This document shows positions 44,575-53,404 of a stretch of DNA of 64,000 bases, in pieces. Numbering within the stretch: position 1 is the first letter of the stretch; each line of letters begins with the position of its first letter. Source of the stretch: DASUPK01 sp963724665 (GTDB lineage: Bacteria; Actinomycetota; Thermoleophilia; Solirubrobacterales; 70-9); the NCBI GenBank assembly GCA_963724665.1, contig CAVRVH010000012.1, positions 1,178,001-1,242,000 on the forward strand. The letters run 5' to 3'. The notes under the pieces are model-generated. The model saw nothing but the letters and a program-made list of their open reading frames with translations, searched no databases and was not told where the DNA came from. The position numbers and the translations under genes were made by a program.

Positions 44575-46183
44575 GAAGCGCGCCAGCATGCGCGAGGGCC
44601 CCCTCGCCGATCTGTTCCGCTCGACCGACGAGTCCGTCATGCCCGAGGAGGTCAAGGTGACCGCCAACGGGTCGGGCAACGCTCCGGTCGAGGTCGCCTT
44701 GGAGGAGCCCGTCCAGGAGACGCCGCTCCCCGAGCCCGTTCCTGAGCCCACTCCCGAGCCCGTCCCCGAGCCGACCCCGGACCCCGTTCCGGAACCTCTT
44801 CCCACTCCCGACCCGTCCCCTGAGCCCGTCGCCGAGATCGACGAGCCCCAGGGCGAGATCACGATCGAGCAGGCAGAGGTGCATCACGAGGGCCTCGAGC
44901 GCCTCATGGGCGGTCCCGGCACCGACATCCGCCCGGCGTTCGGCCGCGATGAGCCGGACACTTCCGCGCCGACCCGCCAGCCGATCGTCCCGCGCACGCA
45001 CCAGGCCGTCCTTCGTGTGGTCGGCGTCGGTGGCGCCGGCGTCAACGCCGTCAATCGGATGGTCGAGGCCGAGCTCCCCGGCGTGGAGTTCCTCGCGATC
45101 AACACTGACCTTCAGTCCCTGCAGAACTCCAACGCGGACGTAACGCTCCACATCGGCGCCGAGCTGACCCGCGGCCTCGGTTCGGGATCCGACCCCAGGG
45201 TCGGCTACCGCGCGGCGTATGAGGAGCAGGACAAGATCAAGGAGCTGCTCAAGGGCTCCGACATGGTCTTCCTGGCCTCGGGCTCCGGCGGCGGCACCGG
45301 TACGGGCGCCGCCCCCGTGGTCGCCAAGCTCGCCCGGGACATCGGCGCGCTGTCGGTCGCCGCGGTCACCAAGCCTTTCGCCTTCGAGGGCGCCCGCCGG
45401 GCTGCCCAGGCCGAGGAGGGAATCGCCGCCCTCGGCAAGGAGGTCGACACGATGATCGTCGTGCCGAACGAGCGCCTGCTGACGATCCTCGAGCGGCGAA
45501 CCTCGATCGTGGACGCCTTCAAGGTCGCCGACGACGTCCTGCGCCAGGCCGTCCAGGGCATCTCCGATCTGGTGATGCTGCCCGGCCTGATCAACCTCGA
45601 CTTCGCGGACGTCCGCACGACCATGATCGAGGCCGGCGACGCGATCCTCGGCATCGGCATGGGCTACGGAGAGCACCGGGCGACGATCGCCGCCGAGAAG
45701 GCAGTCTCCTCACCGCTGCTCGAGACCTCGGTCGAGGGCGCGCATTCGATGCTGCTCTCGATCACGGGTGGGCCCGATCTGTCACTGATCGAGGCGAGCG
45801 AAGCCGCAGAGATCGTCAGGGCCGCTGCCCATCCGGAGGCCGAGATCATCTTCGGGGCGAGCGTCGACGAGGACATGAGCGAGGAGGTCTGGATCACCGT
45901 GATCGCCACTCGCTTCGACTCCGCCTTCTCCAACCGCTTCCATCGTGAACGGCGCAACGAGCCGCGCGAGCCGCGCACCCCGGACCGGGACGCGGCGCTG
46001 CGGCCGGAGCGCTACTCGGACCCGGTGGGCGACTACCGTGAGCCGGCTCCCAGACGGACGGGTACCGCCGACGAGCTCTATGGCGACGGCGTCTGGGGCC
46101 GGAACCCGAGCCGGCCACCAACCGAGCCGCGGTCAATCGACGGCCGGGTGCTGGACGTGCCGGAGTTCAAGCCAGGCGACTGA
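44564..46183 (+). CDS. ftsZ: FtsZ with long N-terminal extension
   Basis: Tubulin-like division GTPase of 539 residues, about 140 more than usual. Residues 1-28 are a basic peptide, MARKKRASMREGPLADLFRS and on. Residues 45-95 are Pro/Glu-rich repeats (PVPEPTPEP-type). The GTPase core starts near residue 148 (VVGVGGAGVNAVNRM). The tubulin signature GGGTGTGAAPV is near residue 242, the T7 loop NLDFAD near 343, and a Gly/Arg-rich linker ends in the conserved tail VLDVPEFKPGD. The core and tail are canonical, so it should polymerise. It is coupled to the ParA gene and lies away from any division-and-wall cluster. SD GAAGGAGG. Confidence 0.92.
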   Translation: MARKKRASMREGPLADLFRSTDESVMPEEVKVTANGSGNAPVEVALEEPVQETPLPEPVPEPTPEPVPEPTPDPVPEPLPTPDPSPEPVAEIDEPQGEITIEQAEVHHEGLERLMGGPGTDIRPAFGRDEPDTSAPTRQPIVPRTHQAVLRVVGVGGAGVNAVNRMVEAELPGVEFLAINTDLQSLQNSNADVTLHIGAELTRGLGSGSDPRVGYRAAYEEQDKIKELLKGSDMVFLASGSGGGTGTGAAPVVAKLARDIGALSVAAVTKPFAFEGARRAAQAEEGIAALGKEVDTMIVVPNERLLTILERRTSIVDAFKVADDVLRQAVQGISDLVMLPGLINLDFADVRTTMIEAGDAILGIGMGYGEHRATIAAEKAVSSPLLETSVEGAHSMLLSITGGPDLSLIEASEAAEIVRAAAHPEAEIIFGASVDEDMSEEVWITVIATRFDSAFSNRFHRERRNEPREPRTPDRDAALRPERYSDPVGDYREPAPRRTGTADELYGDGVWGRNPSRPPTEPRSIDGRVLDVPEFKPGD

Positions 46184-46273
46184 GCGCTCGTTTGACCTCG
46201 CAGATGGGTTAATAGACTGCCCGCGAACGCGGGAGGCTTACGAGATCCCGATCCAAGCTCAGAGGAGGCACGA

Positions 46274-46867
46274 ATGACTTCAGGGAGAGCCCTTGGCACG
46301 CGCTGGCTGGTGATCGCGCTGGTCGCCGCCCTCGGCCTGACGCTGTCGGTCTCGGTCGCCGGCGCTGGTGCGACGGGCTCGCGCGGCGCCGTGGTGGCGA
46401 AGAAGAAGTGCAAGAAGAAAAAGGGCGTCACGAGCGCGAAGAAGAAGAAGTGCAAGAGGAAGCACGTCCTTTCGCTGCCCGGTCCGCTGGTCCGCGGTTC
46501 GATCACCTGGCCTGCGGGACAGGTCGACCTGCATGCCTTCGATGCGAGCGGCAATCGGAGCGGCATCGTCTTCCCGTGCAATACGCCTACCTGCGCGATA
46601 TCGGAGGGGATCCCGAACGCCACCCATTCGCCCGACCTGAGCAACGGCGGGACCGAGTCCTTCACGGACAACATCTTCGTCCACGGTGGGTCGGCGAACC
46701 GTGAGTTCGGCTACGCGATCTGCTTCTACAACAACGCGACGGTGAGCTTCACCGGTGTGAATGCCCTCGGGCAGAGCCAGACCCTCACGGTCAACGGGCT
46801 CAACAACGAGGAGCACACTCTGACGTTGCCGACCGGGCCGCAGGTACCCGCAAGCTTCAACTGCTGA
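46274..46867 (+). CDS. Exported protein with basic Lys/Cys tract after the signal peptide
   Basis: 197 residues. The signal peptide of about 35 residues ends SVSVAGAGATGSRG. Immediately after comes a basic tract KKKCKKKKGVTSAKKKKCKRKH (in part), then a beta-rich domain opening GPLVRGSITWPAGQVDLHAFDASGNRSG with CNTPTC and a closing FNC. The arrangement is the same as in the 3964 gene. The SD is AGAGGAGG, and a TAGACT box (near 46212) lies about 55 bases upstream, so it has a leader. The function is unknown. Confidence 0.78.
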   Translation: MTSGRALGTRWLVIALVAALGLTLSVSVAGAGATGSRGAVVAKKKCKKKKGVTSAKKKKCKRKHVLSLPGPLVRGSITWPAGQVDLHAFDASGNRSGIVFPCNTPTCAISEGIPNATHSPDLSNGGTESFTDNIFVHGGSANREFGYAICFYNNATVSFTGVNALGQSQTLTVNGLNNEEHTLTLPTGPQVPASFNC

Positions 46868-46901
46868 GCGGGACCGACCCCGCGCTCCCTAGGCTGCTCG
46901 C

Positions 46902-48473
46902 ATGAGCGATCCGAGGGGAGTCGTCGCCGCGGGGCATCCGCTGACCGCCGAGGCGGGCGCGCAGGTGCTGCGCGAGGGCGGGAACGCGGTCGATGCGGCG
47001 GTCTGCGCGATCCTCACCTCGTTCGTCTGTGAGAGCCAGCTGACCGGCTTCGGCGCCGGCGGGTTCATGATGGTTCATGAGGACGGCGAGACGACCCTGA
47101 TCGACTTCTTCGTGGCGGCCGGCGGGGCTGACGGCGTTGAGCGAACGGCGGAGCTCGTCCCCATCCCTGTCTACTTCGACGGGACGCCGCAGATCTTCAA
47201 CTGCGGCGCCGCCTCCTGCGGGGTGCCCGGAAACCCCGCCGGGCTCGAGTACGTCTGGAAGCGCTGGGGGTCGCTCCCGCTCGCTCGGCTGGCGCAGCCG
47301 GGCGTCGAGCTCGGGCGCGAGGGGGTGGTGCTGAGCGCCGGGGCGGCGTACTTCCACGAGATCCTCCACCCGATCCTGGTCTCGACTCCGGAGTCGGCGG
47401 CGCTCTACACGCCCGAGGGAAAGCAGCTCGTCGAGGGCGACACCTTCCGCTACCCGGATATGGCCGACGCCCTGGAGCGCTTCGCGGCCGAGGGCTCGGA
47501 GCCGTTCTATCGCGGCGAGACGGCACGTGTGGTCTCCGAGTGGGTCCGCGAGCGCGGCGGAACACTTGGGATGGACGACATGGCCGCGTATGAGCCGATC
47601 GAGCGGCGCCCCGTCAGCGCGAGCTTTCGCGGGCACGAGGTGCTCACCAATCCGCCGCCATCGTCCGGCGGAATCCTGACCGGGTACTCGCTTGGGTTGC
47701 TCGAGCGGCTCGGCGCGAGCAGCGGGGTGGAGGAGATCGTGGCCGCGACCGAGGCGGCCAACGCCAAGCGCACGGATGACTTCCACGAAGGACTCCACGA
47801 TCCGGAGTACGTGCGGCGGTTCCTCGACGCCGATCTCGACGAGGTGGCCGCGCGGATCAAGGACGGCGACTGGGTGGGCGGCCACGGCGGGGCCGGCGGA
47901 CCGGACGAGCCGCCCGACCGGCTCGGCTCGACCACCCACATCGCCGTGATCGATGCCGACGGCAACTGCGCCTCGGTCACCTGCTCGAACGGCACCGGCT
48001 CGGGGGTGGTGGTCCCCGGCACCGGAGTCCACCTCAACAACATGCTGGGCGAGGAGGACCTGAATCCACAGGGCTTTCACCGCATCCCGCCCGGCCGGCG
48101 GGTCAGCTCGATGATGTCGCCGACGCTCGCTCTGCGCGATGGCGAAGTCATGCTCGGGCTCGGCAGCGCGGGTTCCAATCGGATCCGCTCCGCGATCCTG
48201 CAGACGACCGTCAGGGTGCTGGAGCAGGAGATGGACGCCGAGGAGGCGGTGGTGGCCGGGCGCCTTCATTTCGAGGCCGGAACCGTGCAGGCGGAGCCGG
48301 GCGTCGATGAGGGCGGGCTGGACGACCTGGAGCGGCGTGGCGTCCCCGTCGTCCGCTGGAAGCGCAAGAACCTCTACTTCGGCGGTGCCCAGGCCGTGCG
48401 GCGCGATCCGGTGAGCGGGGAGCTCAGCGGCGGTGGCGACCCGCGTCGCGGCGGCGCTGTGGCGTTTGCCTAG
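46902..48473 (+). CDS. Gamma-glutamyltranspeptidase family protein
   Basis: An N-terminal nucleophile hydrolase of 523 residues. The large-subunit start is GVVAAGHPLTAEAGAQVLREGGNAVDAAVC. The GFGAGGFMMVHEDG region and GNPAGLEYVWKRWGSLPLARL follow, then the autocleavage and nucleophile threonine in LGSTTHIAVIDADGNCASVT near residue 343. The C-terminal part has NNMLGEEDLNPQG and SSMMSPTLAL. No signal peptide is present, unlike periplasmic Ggt, so it may act on glutathione-like or gamma-glutamyl compounds in the cytosol. TAGGCT lies six bases before the ATG, a leaderless start. Confidence 0.88.
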   Translation: MSDPRGVVAAGHPLTAEAGAQVLREGGNAVDAAVCAILTSFVCESQLTGFGAGGFMMVHEDGETTLIDFFVAAGGADGVERTAELVPIPVYFDGTPQIFNCGAASCGVPGNPAGLEYVWKRWGSLPLARLAQPGVELGREGVVLSAGAAYFHEILHPILVSTPESAALYTPEGKQLVEGDTFRYPDMADALERFAAEGSEPFYRGETARVVSEWVRERGGTLGMDDMAAYEPIERRPVSASFRGHEVLTNPPPSSGGILTGYSLGLLERLGASSGVEEIVAATEAANAKRTDDFHEGLHDPEYVRRFLDADLDEVAARIKDGDWVGGHGGAGGPDEPPDRLGSTTHIAVIDADGNCASVTCSNGTGSGVVVPGTGVHLNNMLGEEDLNPQGFHRIPPGRRVSSMMSPTLALRDGEVMLGLGSAGSNRIRSAILQTTVRVLEQEMDAEEAVVAGRLHFEAGTVQAEPGVDEGGLDDLERRGVPVVRWKRKNLYFGGAQAVRRDPVSGELSGGGDPRRGGAVAFA

Positions 48474-48499
48474 TTCGGCTGCGGTGCTTGTGCCGGCGA

Positions 48500-49132
48500 C
48501 TATTCGGGCAAACCGGGGAGATGCACCTTGCCGTTGCCGCTCGCGCGCTCAGCGGCCTCCTCGGCGCGCTCCAGGGCCTTTCCGACCGCGCCGAGGGCGT
48601 TCGCGAGCAGGGCCATGCGCTCGTCCTCGTCGCGCATCTCGAGCAGCTGCTGCTTCGTCTCTGGCGGCAGCTCGATACGGGCCGCGATCGCGTAGGCGCC
48701 GGCGCCGTCCAGCTCCTCCGGCTCCGGGCGTTGCCCGGTGGCCCGCTCCGCGAGCTCCGCGAACGCCTCTCGCGCCGCTGTCGCGGAGTCCTCATCTATC
48801 GGAGGCACGTCCTCATCCGGGATCAGCTCGACTTCGCCGGTCGGGTACTCGGGCGACTCGAACCGATCCAGCACCTTGAAGGGGGCCTCGCCGCGAACGA
48901 GGATGTTCATGCGGCCGTCGTCGAAGCGCTCGGTGACGTCGTCGATCCGCGCCGTGCAGCCGATCGAGCGGGCGCCCTCGTCGTCGCGCAGGACGATGCC
49001 GAACGGCTCGCCGTCCTCCAGCGAGGTCCCGACCATCCGCTTGTAGCGATCCTCGAAGATGTGCAGCGGCACCTGCTCGCCGGGAAGCAACACCAGCGGC
49101 AGCTCGAAAATCGGAAGCTCGAGGCCGGCCAT
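48500..49132 (-). CDS. LON substrate-binding (N-terminal) domain protein
   Basis: About 210 residues, consisting of the Lon N-terminal domain alone. It begins LPIFELPLVLLPGEQVPLHIFEDRYKRMV, then FGIVLRDDEGARSIGCTARI and ILVRGEAPFKVLDRF, with a helical C-terminal half ending in a long charged helix (LLANALGAVGKALERAEEAAERA). No AAA or protease domain follows, so it is a stand-alone form of unknown role, perhaps a substrate adaptor. A TAAGAT box lies eight bases before the ATG at 49130-49132; a GTG three bases further upstream is the alternative. Confidence 0.83.
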   Translation of the reverse strand: MAGLELPIFELPLVLLPGEQVPLHIFEDRYKRMVGTSLEDGEPFGIVLRDDEGARSIGCTARIDDVTERFDDGRMNILVRGEAPFKVLDRFESPEYPTGEVELIPDEDVPPIDEDSATAAREAFAELAERATGQRPEPEELDGAGAYAIAARIELPPETKQQLLEMRDEDERMALLANALGAVGKALERAEEAAERASGNGKVHLPGLPE

Positions 49133-49200
49133 CACGACCCATCTTAGGATCCAGCGTCTATGCGAGGGTGCTCCGAGCTATGCGAGGAGCAACCCGTTAG

Positions 49201-50325
49201 ATGACGGACTTCGAGGCTGAGGGACTGCTCGGCGGCCTTCAGGGGAAGGCGCGCGAGGCGCGGCTGACCCTCCTGCAGGAGCTCGCCGAACAGGGCGTCT
49301 CCCTCGAGGAGCTGAGGCGGGCGGTCGAGGAGGACAGGCTGGTGCTCCTCCCGGTGGAGCGCGCCTTCGACCGGGGCACCGACACCTACACCGCCGGCGA
49401 GGTTGCGGAGGCTTCGGGGCTCGATCCCGAGTTCCTCGGAAGGCTTCTGCAGGCTCTGGGGGCGCCGATCCCAGAGGACGATGAGCCCGTATACGCCGAG
49501 GCCGACGTGGAGGCCGCCAAGAGGGCGAAGCTGTTCCTCGACGCCGGCCTGCCGGAGGAGGGAGTGCTGGAGACGTCTCGCCTGATCGGCATCTCGATGG
49601 CCAACCTCGCGGATGCAAACGTCGACCTGGTCGGGGAGGTGTTCACGGAGCCGGGCGTCGACGAGCGCGAGCTGGCGACCCGCTACGCCGCCGCCGCCCA
49701 GACGATGGCGCCGCTGCTCGGCGAGACGCTCCTGCACGCGTATCGCATCCATCTGCGGGAGCGGATCCGCCAGGCCGTGATCACAGAGGCCGAGCTTGCG
49801 GAAGGCAGGCTCTCCGGAACGGATGAGGTGACCGTTGCTTTTGCCGACCTGGTCGGGTTCACGCGCCTGGGCGAGTCGCTCGAGATCGAGCAGATCGGCG
49901 ATCTCACCGGCAGGCTGTTCGAGCTGGCCACCGAAGCTGCGCGGCCGCCGGTGCGGCTGGTGAAGATGATCGGCGATGCCGCGATGTTCGCCTCGCTGGA
50001 GTCGGCGCCGCTGCTCGATGCGGTCGTCAGCCTCGTCGAATCCGCCGGGACGGAGGAGATCCCTCCACTGCGCGCGGGCGTCGCGCGCGGGCAGGCGCTC
50101 GGGCGTGGGGGGGACTGGTACGGCCGGCCCGTCAACCTGGCCGCGCGGATCACGAACTTCGCCCGCCCCGAAAGCGTGGTCGTCGATCAGGCGGTGAAGG
50201 ACTCGATTGAGATGAGCAATGGGCTGTCGTTCGAGTTCTCGTTCGCGGGCAAGCGCCGCTTCAAGGGAATCGACGGCGAGGTGCCGGTCCACCGCGTTCG
50301 GCGCACCGCGGACGATTCGCGTTAA
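49201..50325 (+). CDS. Class III adenylate cyclase with regulatory domain (Rv1264 type)
   Basis: 374 residues. Residues 1-195 are helical and match the adenylate cyclase regulatory domain that makes mycobacterial Rv1264 pH-sensitive (FDRGTDTYTAGEVAEASGLDPEFLGRLLQALG and RYAAAAQTMAPLLGETLLHAYRIHLRERI). The catalytic domain has the metal aspartates in VAFADLVGFTRLG (near 213) and KMIGDAAMFAS (near 254, with the adenine-selecting Lys), and the transition-state segment GRPVNLAARIT near 312. It is thus a homodimeric cyclic AMP synthase, probably soluble. Two copies of CTATGCGAGG lie in its leader, before a GAGGAG SD. Confidence 0.88.
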   Translation: MTDFEAEGLLGGLQGKAREARLTLLQELAEQGVSLEELRRAVEEDRLVLLPVERAFDRGTDTYTAGEVAEASGLDPEFLGRLLQALGAPIPEDDEPVYAEADVEAAKRAKLFLDAGLPEEGVLETSRLIGISMANLADANVDLVGEVFTEPGVDERELATRYAAAAQTMAPLLGETLLHAYRIHLRERIRQAVITEAELAEGRLSGTDEVTVAFADLVGFTRLGESLEIEQIGDLTGRLFELATEAARPPVRLVKMIGDAAMFASLESAPLLDAVVSLVESAGTEEIPPLRAGVARGQALGRGGDWYGRPVNLAARITNFARPESVVVDQAVKDSIEMSNGLSFEFSFAGKRRFKGIDGEVPVHRVRRTADDSR

Positions 50326-50379
50326 TCCGCCCGTAACCACCCGGCGTAACGCTGGGCGGATGACCGAGTCTGGAGCCTG

Positions 50380-52104
50380 ATGGTTTTGCTGATGCTGTTT
50401 GCGCTCGTCGCCGGGGCGGGCACGGCCCTGTCCCCCTGCGTGCTGCCGATCCTGCCCGCCATCCTCTCCGCGGGCGTCACCGGGGGACGGCGGCGGCCTC
50501 TCGGCGTGGTCACGGGCCTGGCTCTCTCGTTCACGTTCGCGACGGTCGCGCTGGTCTACGTGATCAACGCACTCGGGCTGCCGAACGGCTTCGCCCGGGA
50601 CCTGGCGATTGCGGTCCTCCTCGCCTTCGGCATCTCGCTGCTCATCCCGCCGATCGGCGACCGGCTCGAGGCATTCGTGAGCCGACTCGTGCCCGGGCCC
50701 GCGCGCTTCCGCGGTGACGGGTTCGGGTCTGGGCTGATCGTCGGCGCCAGCCTCGGCCTCGTCTACGCGCCGTGCGCCGGGCCGATCCTGGCGGGAGTGA
50801 TCGTGGTCTCGGCGGCCCAGGACTTCACCGCCGGGCGGCTCGCGGTGGCGCTCTCCTACGCCGTCGGATCGGCGATCGTGCTCTACCTGCTGCTGCTCGG
50901 CGGCAGGCGGCTGACGCAGCGGCTCAAGCCGGTTCAGGGGCGTGTGCAGATGGCGCTGGGCGCGGTGATGGTGCTGGTCGCGATCGCGATGACCGCCAAC
51001 CTCGACGTCCGTTTCCAGACGGAGATCGCCAGCGCCCTGCCGAGGTTCCTCGTCAACCCGACGGAGAACATCGAGAAGAGCACGGCGATCTCCAGCGATC
51101 TCGCCAAGGTGAGCCAGCACGGGACGCCGGTCGTCCCCGCAAACGAGCTGAACCAGCCGGTCAGCCTGCAGACCTACGGGCAGGCGCCCGACTTCACCGG
51201 GACACAGGACTGGTTCAACACGCCGGGAGGCGAGTCGCTCTCGATGAGCGACCTGCGCGGCAAGGTCGTCCTGGTCGACTTCTGGACCTACACCTGCATC
51301 AACTGCATCCGGACGCTGCCCTACCTGGAGGCCTGGCAGCAGCGATACGGCCGAGACGGCTTCACCGTGGTCGGCGTCCACTCGCCGGAGTTCCCCTTCG
51401 AGAAGGACGCATCGAACGTTCAGGACGCAATCCACCAGAACCACCTGACCTATCCGGTCGCCCAGGACAACGACCTGGCGACCTGGGACGCGTGGGGCAA
51501 CCAGTACTGGCCGGCGGACTACCTGGTGGACGCGCAGGGCAACGTTCGGGAGGCGCATTTCGGCGAGGGCGACTACGCGGAGACGGAGCGGGCGATCAGG
51601 ACCCTGCTCGGAGAGGCGGGCCACGCCAACCTCGGCTCGGGCTCCCGGGCCAGTGCCCAGGCGCCTTCGGCGGGCACGACCACGCCCGAGACCTACCTGG
51701 GCGCGGCACGCGCCATGGGCTGGGTGACCCCGGTCCATCCCGGCGATCAGAACTTCGGCGCGGCGGCCGGCCCGCTCTCTGTCAACCACTTCGCATATGC
51801 CGGCCACTGGGGGATCACCGACGAGGACGCGAGGGCCGGCGCGGGCGCCGAGATCGACATGGAGTTCAACGCCCGCCGCGTTTACCTCGTCCTGGGCTCG
51901 CCCGAGCAGGCGCGCCACGTCCAGGTGCTCCTGGACGGCAAGCCGATCCCGGCGAAGCTCGCCGGCGCGGACGTGCGCAACGGCCGAGCGACGATCCAGG
52001 CGCAGCGGCTCTACCGCCTGGTCGACCTTCCGGCGGTCTCGCAGCACCGGCTCTCGCTGATCTTCGACCCGGGGATCTCGGGGTACGCGTTTACGTTCGG
52101 CTAG
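50380..52104 (+). CDS. dipZ: DipZ: CcdA-thioredoxin-CBM-like fusion
   Basis: Thiol redox protein of 574 residues. The CcdA-type membrane domain (residues 1-200) has the paired cysteines in LSPCVLPILPA and VYAPCAGPILAGV that carry electrons across the membrane. The extracytoplasmic thioredoxin-like domain has the active site WTYTCINCIRTLPYLEAW near residue 306. The C-terminal beta domain (residues 420-574, SVNHFAYAGHWGITDEDARAGAGAEIDMEF and on) is the carbohydrate-binding-like module of mycobacterial DipZ. It probably reduces exported cysteine proteins. No frameshift. Confidence 0.92.
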   Translation: MVLLMLFALVAGAGTALSPCVLPILPAILSAGVTGGRRRPLGVVTGLALSFTFATVALVYVINALGLPNGFARDLAIAVLLAFGISLLIPPIGDRLEAFVSRLVPGPARFRGDGFGSGLIVGASLGLVYAPCAGPILAGVIVVSAAQDFTAGRLAVALSYAVGSAIVLYLLLLGGRRLTQRLKPVQGRVQMALGAVMVLVAIAMTANLDVRFQTEIASALPRFLVNPTENIEKSTAISSDLAKVSQHGTPVVPANELNQPVSLQTYGQAPDFTGTQDWFNTPGGESLSMSDLRGKVVLVDFWTYTCINCIRTLPYLEAWQQRYGRDGFTVVGVHSPEFPFEKDASNVQDAIHQNHLTYPVAQDNDLATWDAWGNQYWPADYLVDAQGNVREAHFGEGDYAETERAIRTLLGEAGHANLGSGSRASAQAPSAGTTTPETYLGAARAMGWVTPVHPGDQNFGAAAGPLSVNHFAYAGHWGITDEDARAGAGAEIDMEFNARRVYLVLGSPEQARHVQVLLDGKPIPAKLAGADVRNGRATIQAQRLYRLVDLPAVSQHRLSLIFDPGISGYAFTFG

Positions 52105-52116
52105 GGCTCCGGGGTC

Positions 52117-52189
52117 GGCGGGACGAACACCGGCGATGAAGGGGGCGGCGTCAGGCGGCGGGGCGGGACGAAAACCGGCGATGAAGGGG
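52117..52189. repeat. Two 28-base direct repeats in the gap after dipZ
   Basis: Copies at 52117-52144 and 52162-52189 differ at one base, begin GGCGGGACGAA and end CGATGAAGGGG, and are 45 bases apart. They are non-coding with respect to both neighbours. No dyad or T-tract. Confidence 0.75.
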
Positions 52190-52223
52190 CGAGATTTGGG
52201 CCGTTGGTGACTTACCGACCTAC

Positions 52224-53067
52224 GTGCGTGCGGAAACTCGCCAACGCCGGTCCGGACGCGTGCGATTGCCCGGGTTGCGGCCAATCAGCACGGCGTGGTC
52301 TCGCTCGCGCAGCTCGAACGCGCAGGTATTCACGGCAGGGCGTCGCCGGCGCCGCGTGGCAGCCCAACGCCTGCACCGTCATTCATCGCGGTGTTTACGC
52401 CGTCGGCCACCGAGGGCTCAGCGAGAAAGGGCGATGGATGGCGGCCGTGCTCGCCTGCGGCCCGGACGCCGTCCTCAGCCACACCAGCGCCGCCGCGCTC
52501 TGGCAGATCCTTCCGCAGCGGGGTTTCGTGCACGTCACGGTCCGAGGCCATGGAAGGGCCCGCCCCGAGATCCGGGTTCACCGCTCCCGCACCCTCTTCC
52601 CCAGCTCGGTAACCCGGAGAGCCGGCATCCCCGTCACGACGCCTTCCCGCACCCTCACCGACCTCCGCCGCCTCGTTCCCAAGCCGCAGTTCGCGGCCGC
52701 GCTGCGGCAGGCCGAATACCTGGGCCTGCCACTCGACTCCTCGCTGAATCCCGACCACACCCGGAGCGAACTCGAGGCGCGCTTCCTCGCCCTCTGCCGC
52801 CGCCACCGGCTTCCGCAGCCTGAGGTGAACGTCCGCGTCGGCCCCTTCATTGCCGATGTCCTCTGGCCGGAGCAGCGCCTCATCGTCGAGCTCGACGGCT
52901 ACCGAGCCCACGCCGGCCGTACCGCCTTCGAAGCCGACCGAGCCCGCGACGTAAAGCTGAAAGCGCTCGGATACGACGTCCTGCGCTTCACCTGGGAGCA
53001 GGTCACCTTGCGGTCCACAGAGGTTGCGCGCACCGTCCGCCGGCTGCTTCGGACGCGTGGCCACTAG
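52224..53067 (+). CDS. AbiEi-like/DUF559 (VSR-fold) protein, frameshifted N-terminus
   Basis: About 280 residues. The N-terminal winged-helix region resembles AbiEi antitoxin domains: RAIARVAANQHGVVSLAQLERAGI, then in other frames VAAQRLHR and HRGVYAVGHRGLSEKGRWMAAVLACGPDAVLSHTSAA, with shifts near 52335 and 52370. The C-terminal domain, LCRRHRLPQPEVNVRVGPFIADVLWPEQRLIVELDGYRAHAGRTAFEADRARDVKLKALGYDVLRFTWEQV, is the VSR/DUF559 endonuclease fold with its E-D-Y core. Such proteins are scattered in actinobacteria without a partner toxin. The start is uncertain. Confidence 0.75.
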
Positions 53068-53077
53068 GATCACCTCC

Positions 53078-53404
53078 ATGGACCCCGAATACGCACGCAA
53101 GCGCCTCGCCGAGGAGCGCGCCCGCGTCGAGCAGGAGCTCTCCGGACACGGGGAGGAGCAGGCGGCGGACGAGCCCAAGGATTCAGGCGATCAGGCGAAC
53201 GAGTTGGAGCAGACCGACACCGACAACGCCCTCCGAGCGGAATCGCGGCAGACCCTCGAGGCCATCGAGCGGGCCGAGGCTCGGCTCGAGGAGGGCACCT
53301 ACGGCGTCTCGGTCGTCAGTGGCGATCCGATCCCGGACGAGCGTCTCGAGGCCATCCCCTGGGCGGATCGCAACGTGGACGATGAGCCCGGCGGCCGCGG
53401 TTAG
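53078..53404 (+). CDS. DksA/TraR-like protein without zinc cysteines
   Basis: 108 residues. A long N-terminal coiled coil (YARKRLAEERARVEQELSG and QTDTDNALRAESRQTLEAIERAEARL) is followed by GTYGVSVVSGDPIPDERLEAIPWADRN, which follows the DksA/TraR zinc-finger template G-T-Y-G-x-C-x-x-C-G-x-x-I-x-x-x-R-L-E-A-x-P, but with every cysteine position replaced. It may bind the RNA polymerase secondary channel, or may have lost that role. The ATG lies seven bases after TAGGAT, which includes the previous gene's TAG stop. Confidence 0.8.
   Translation: MDPEYARKRLAEERARVEQELSGHGEEQAADEPKDSGDQANELEQTDTDNALRAESRQTLEAIERAEARLEEGTYGVSVVSGDPIPDERLEAIPWADRNVDDEPGGRG

Noticed and set aside
52117..52189. CRISPR array
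   Set aside because: Only two repeats, no internal dyad, a spacer of 17 bases and no cas genes nearby.
49144..52284. Open frame of 1046 codons on the minus strand
   Set aside because: Wholly antisense to the cyclase and dipZ genes, which have complete family motifs. Long antisense frames are common in DNA this GC-rich.
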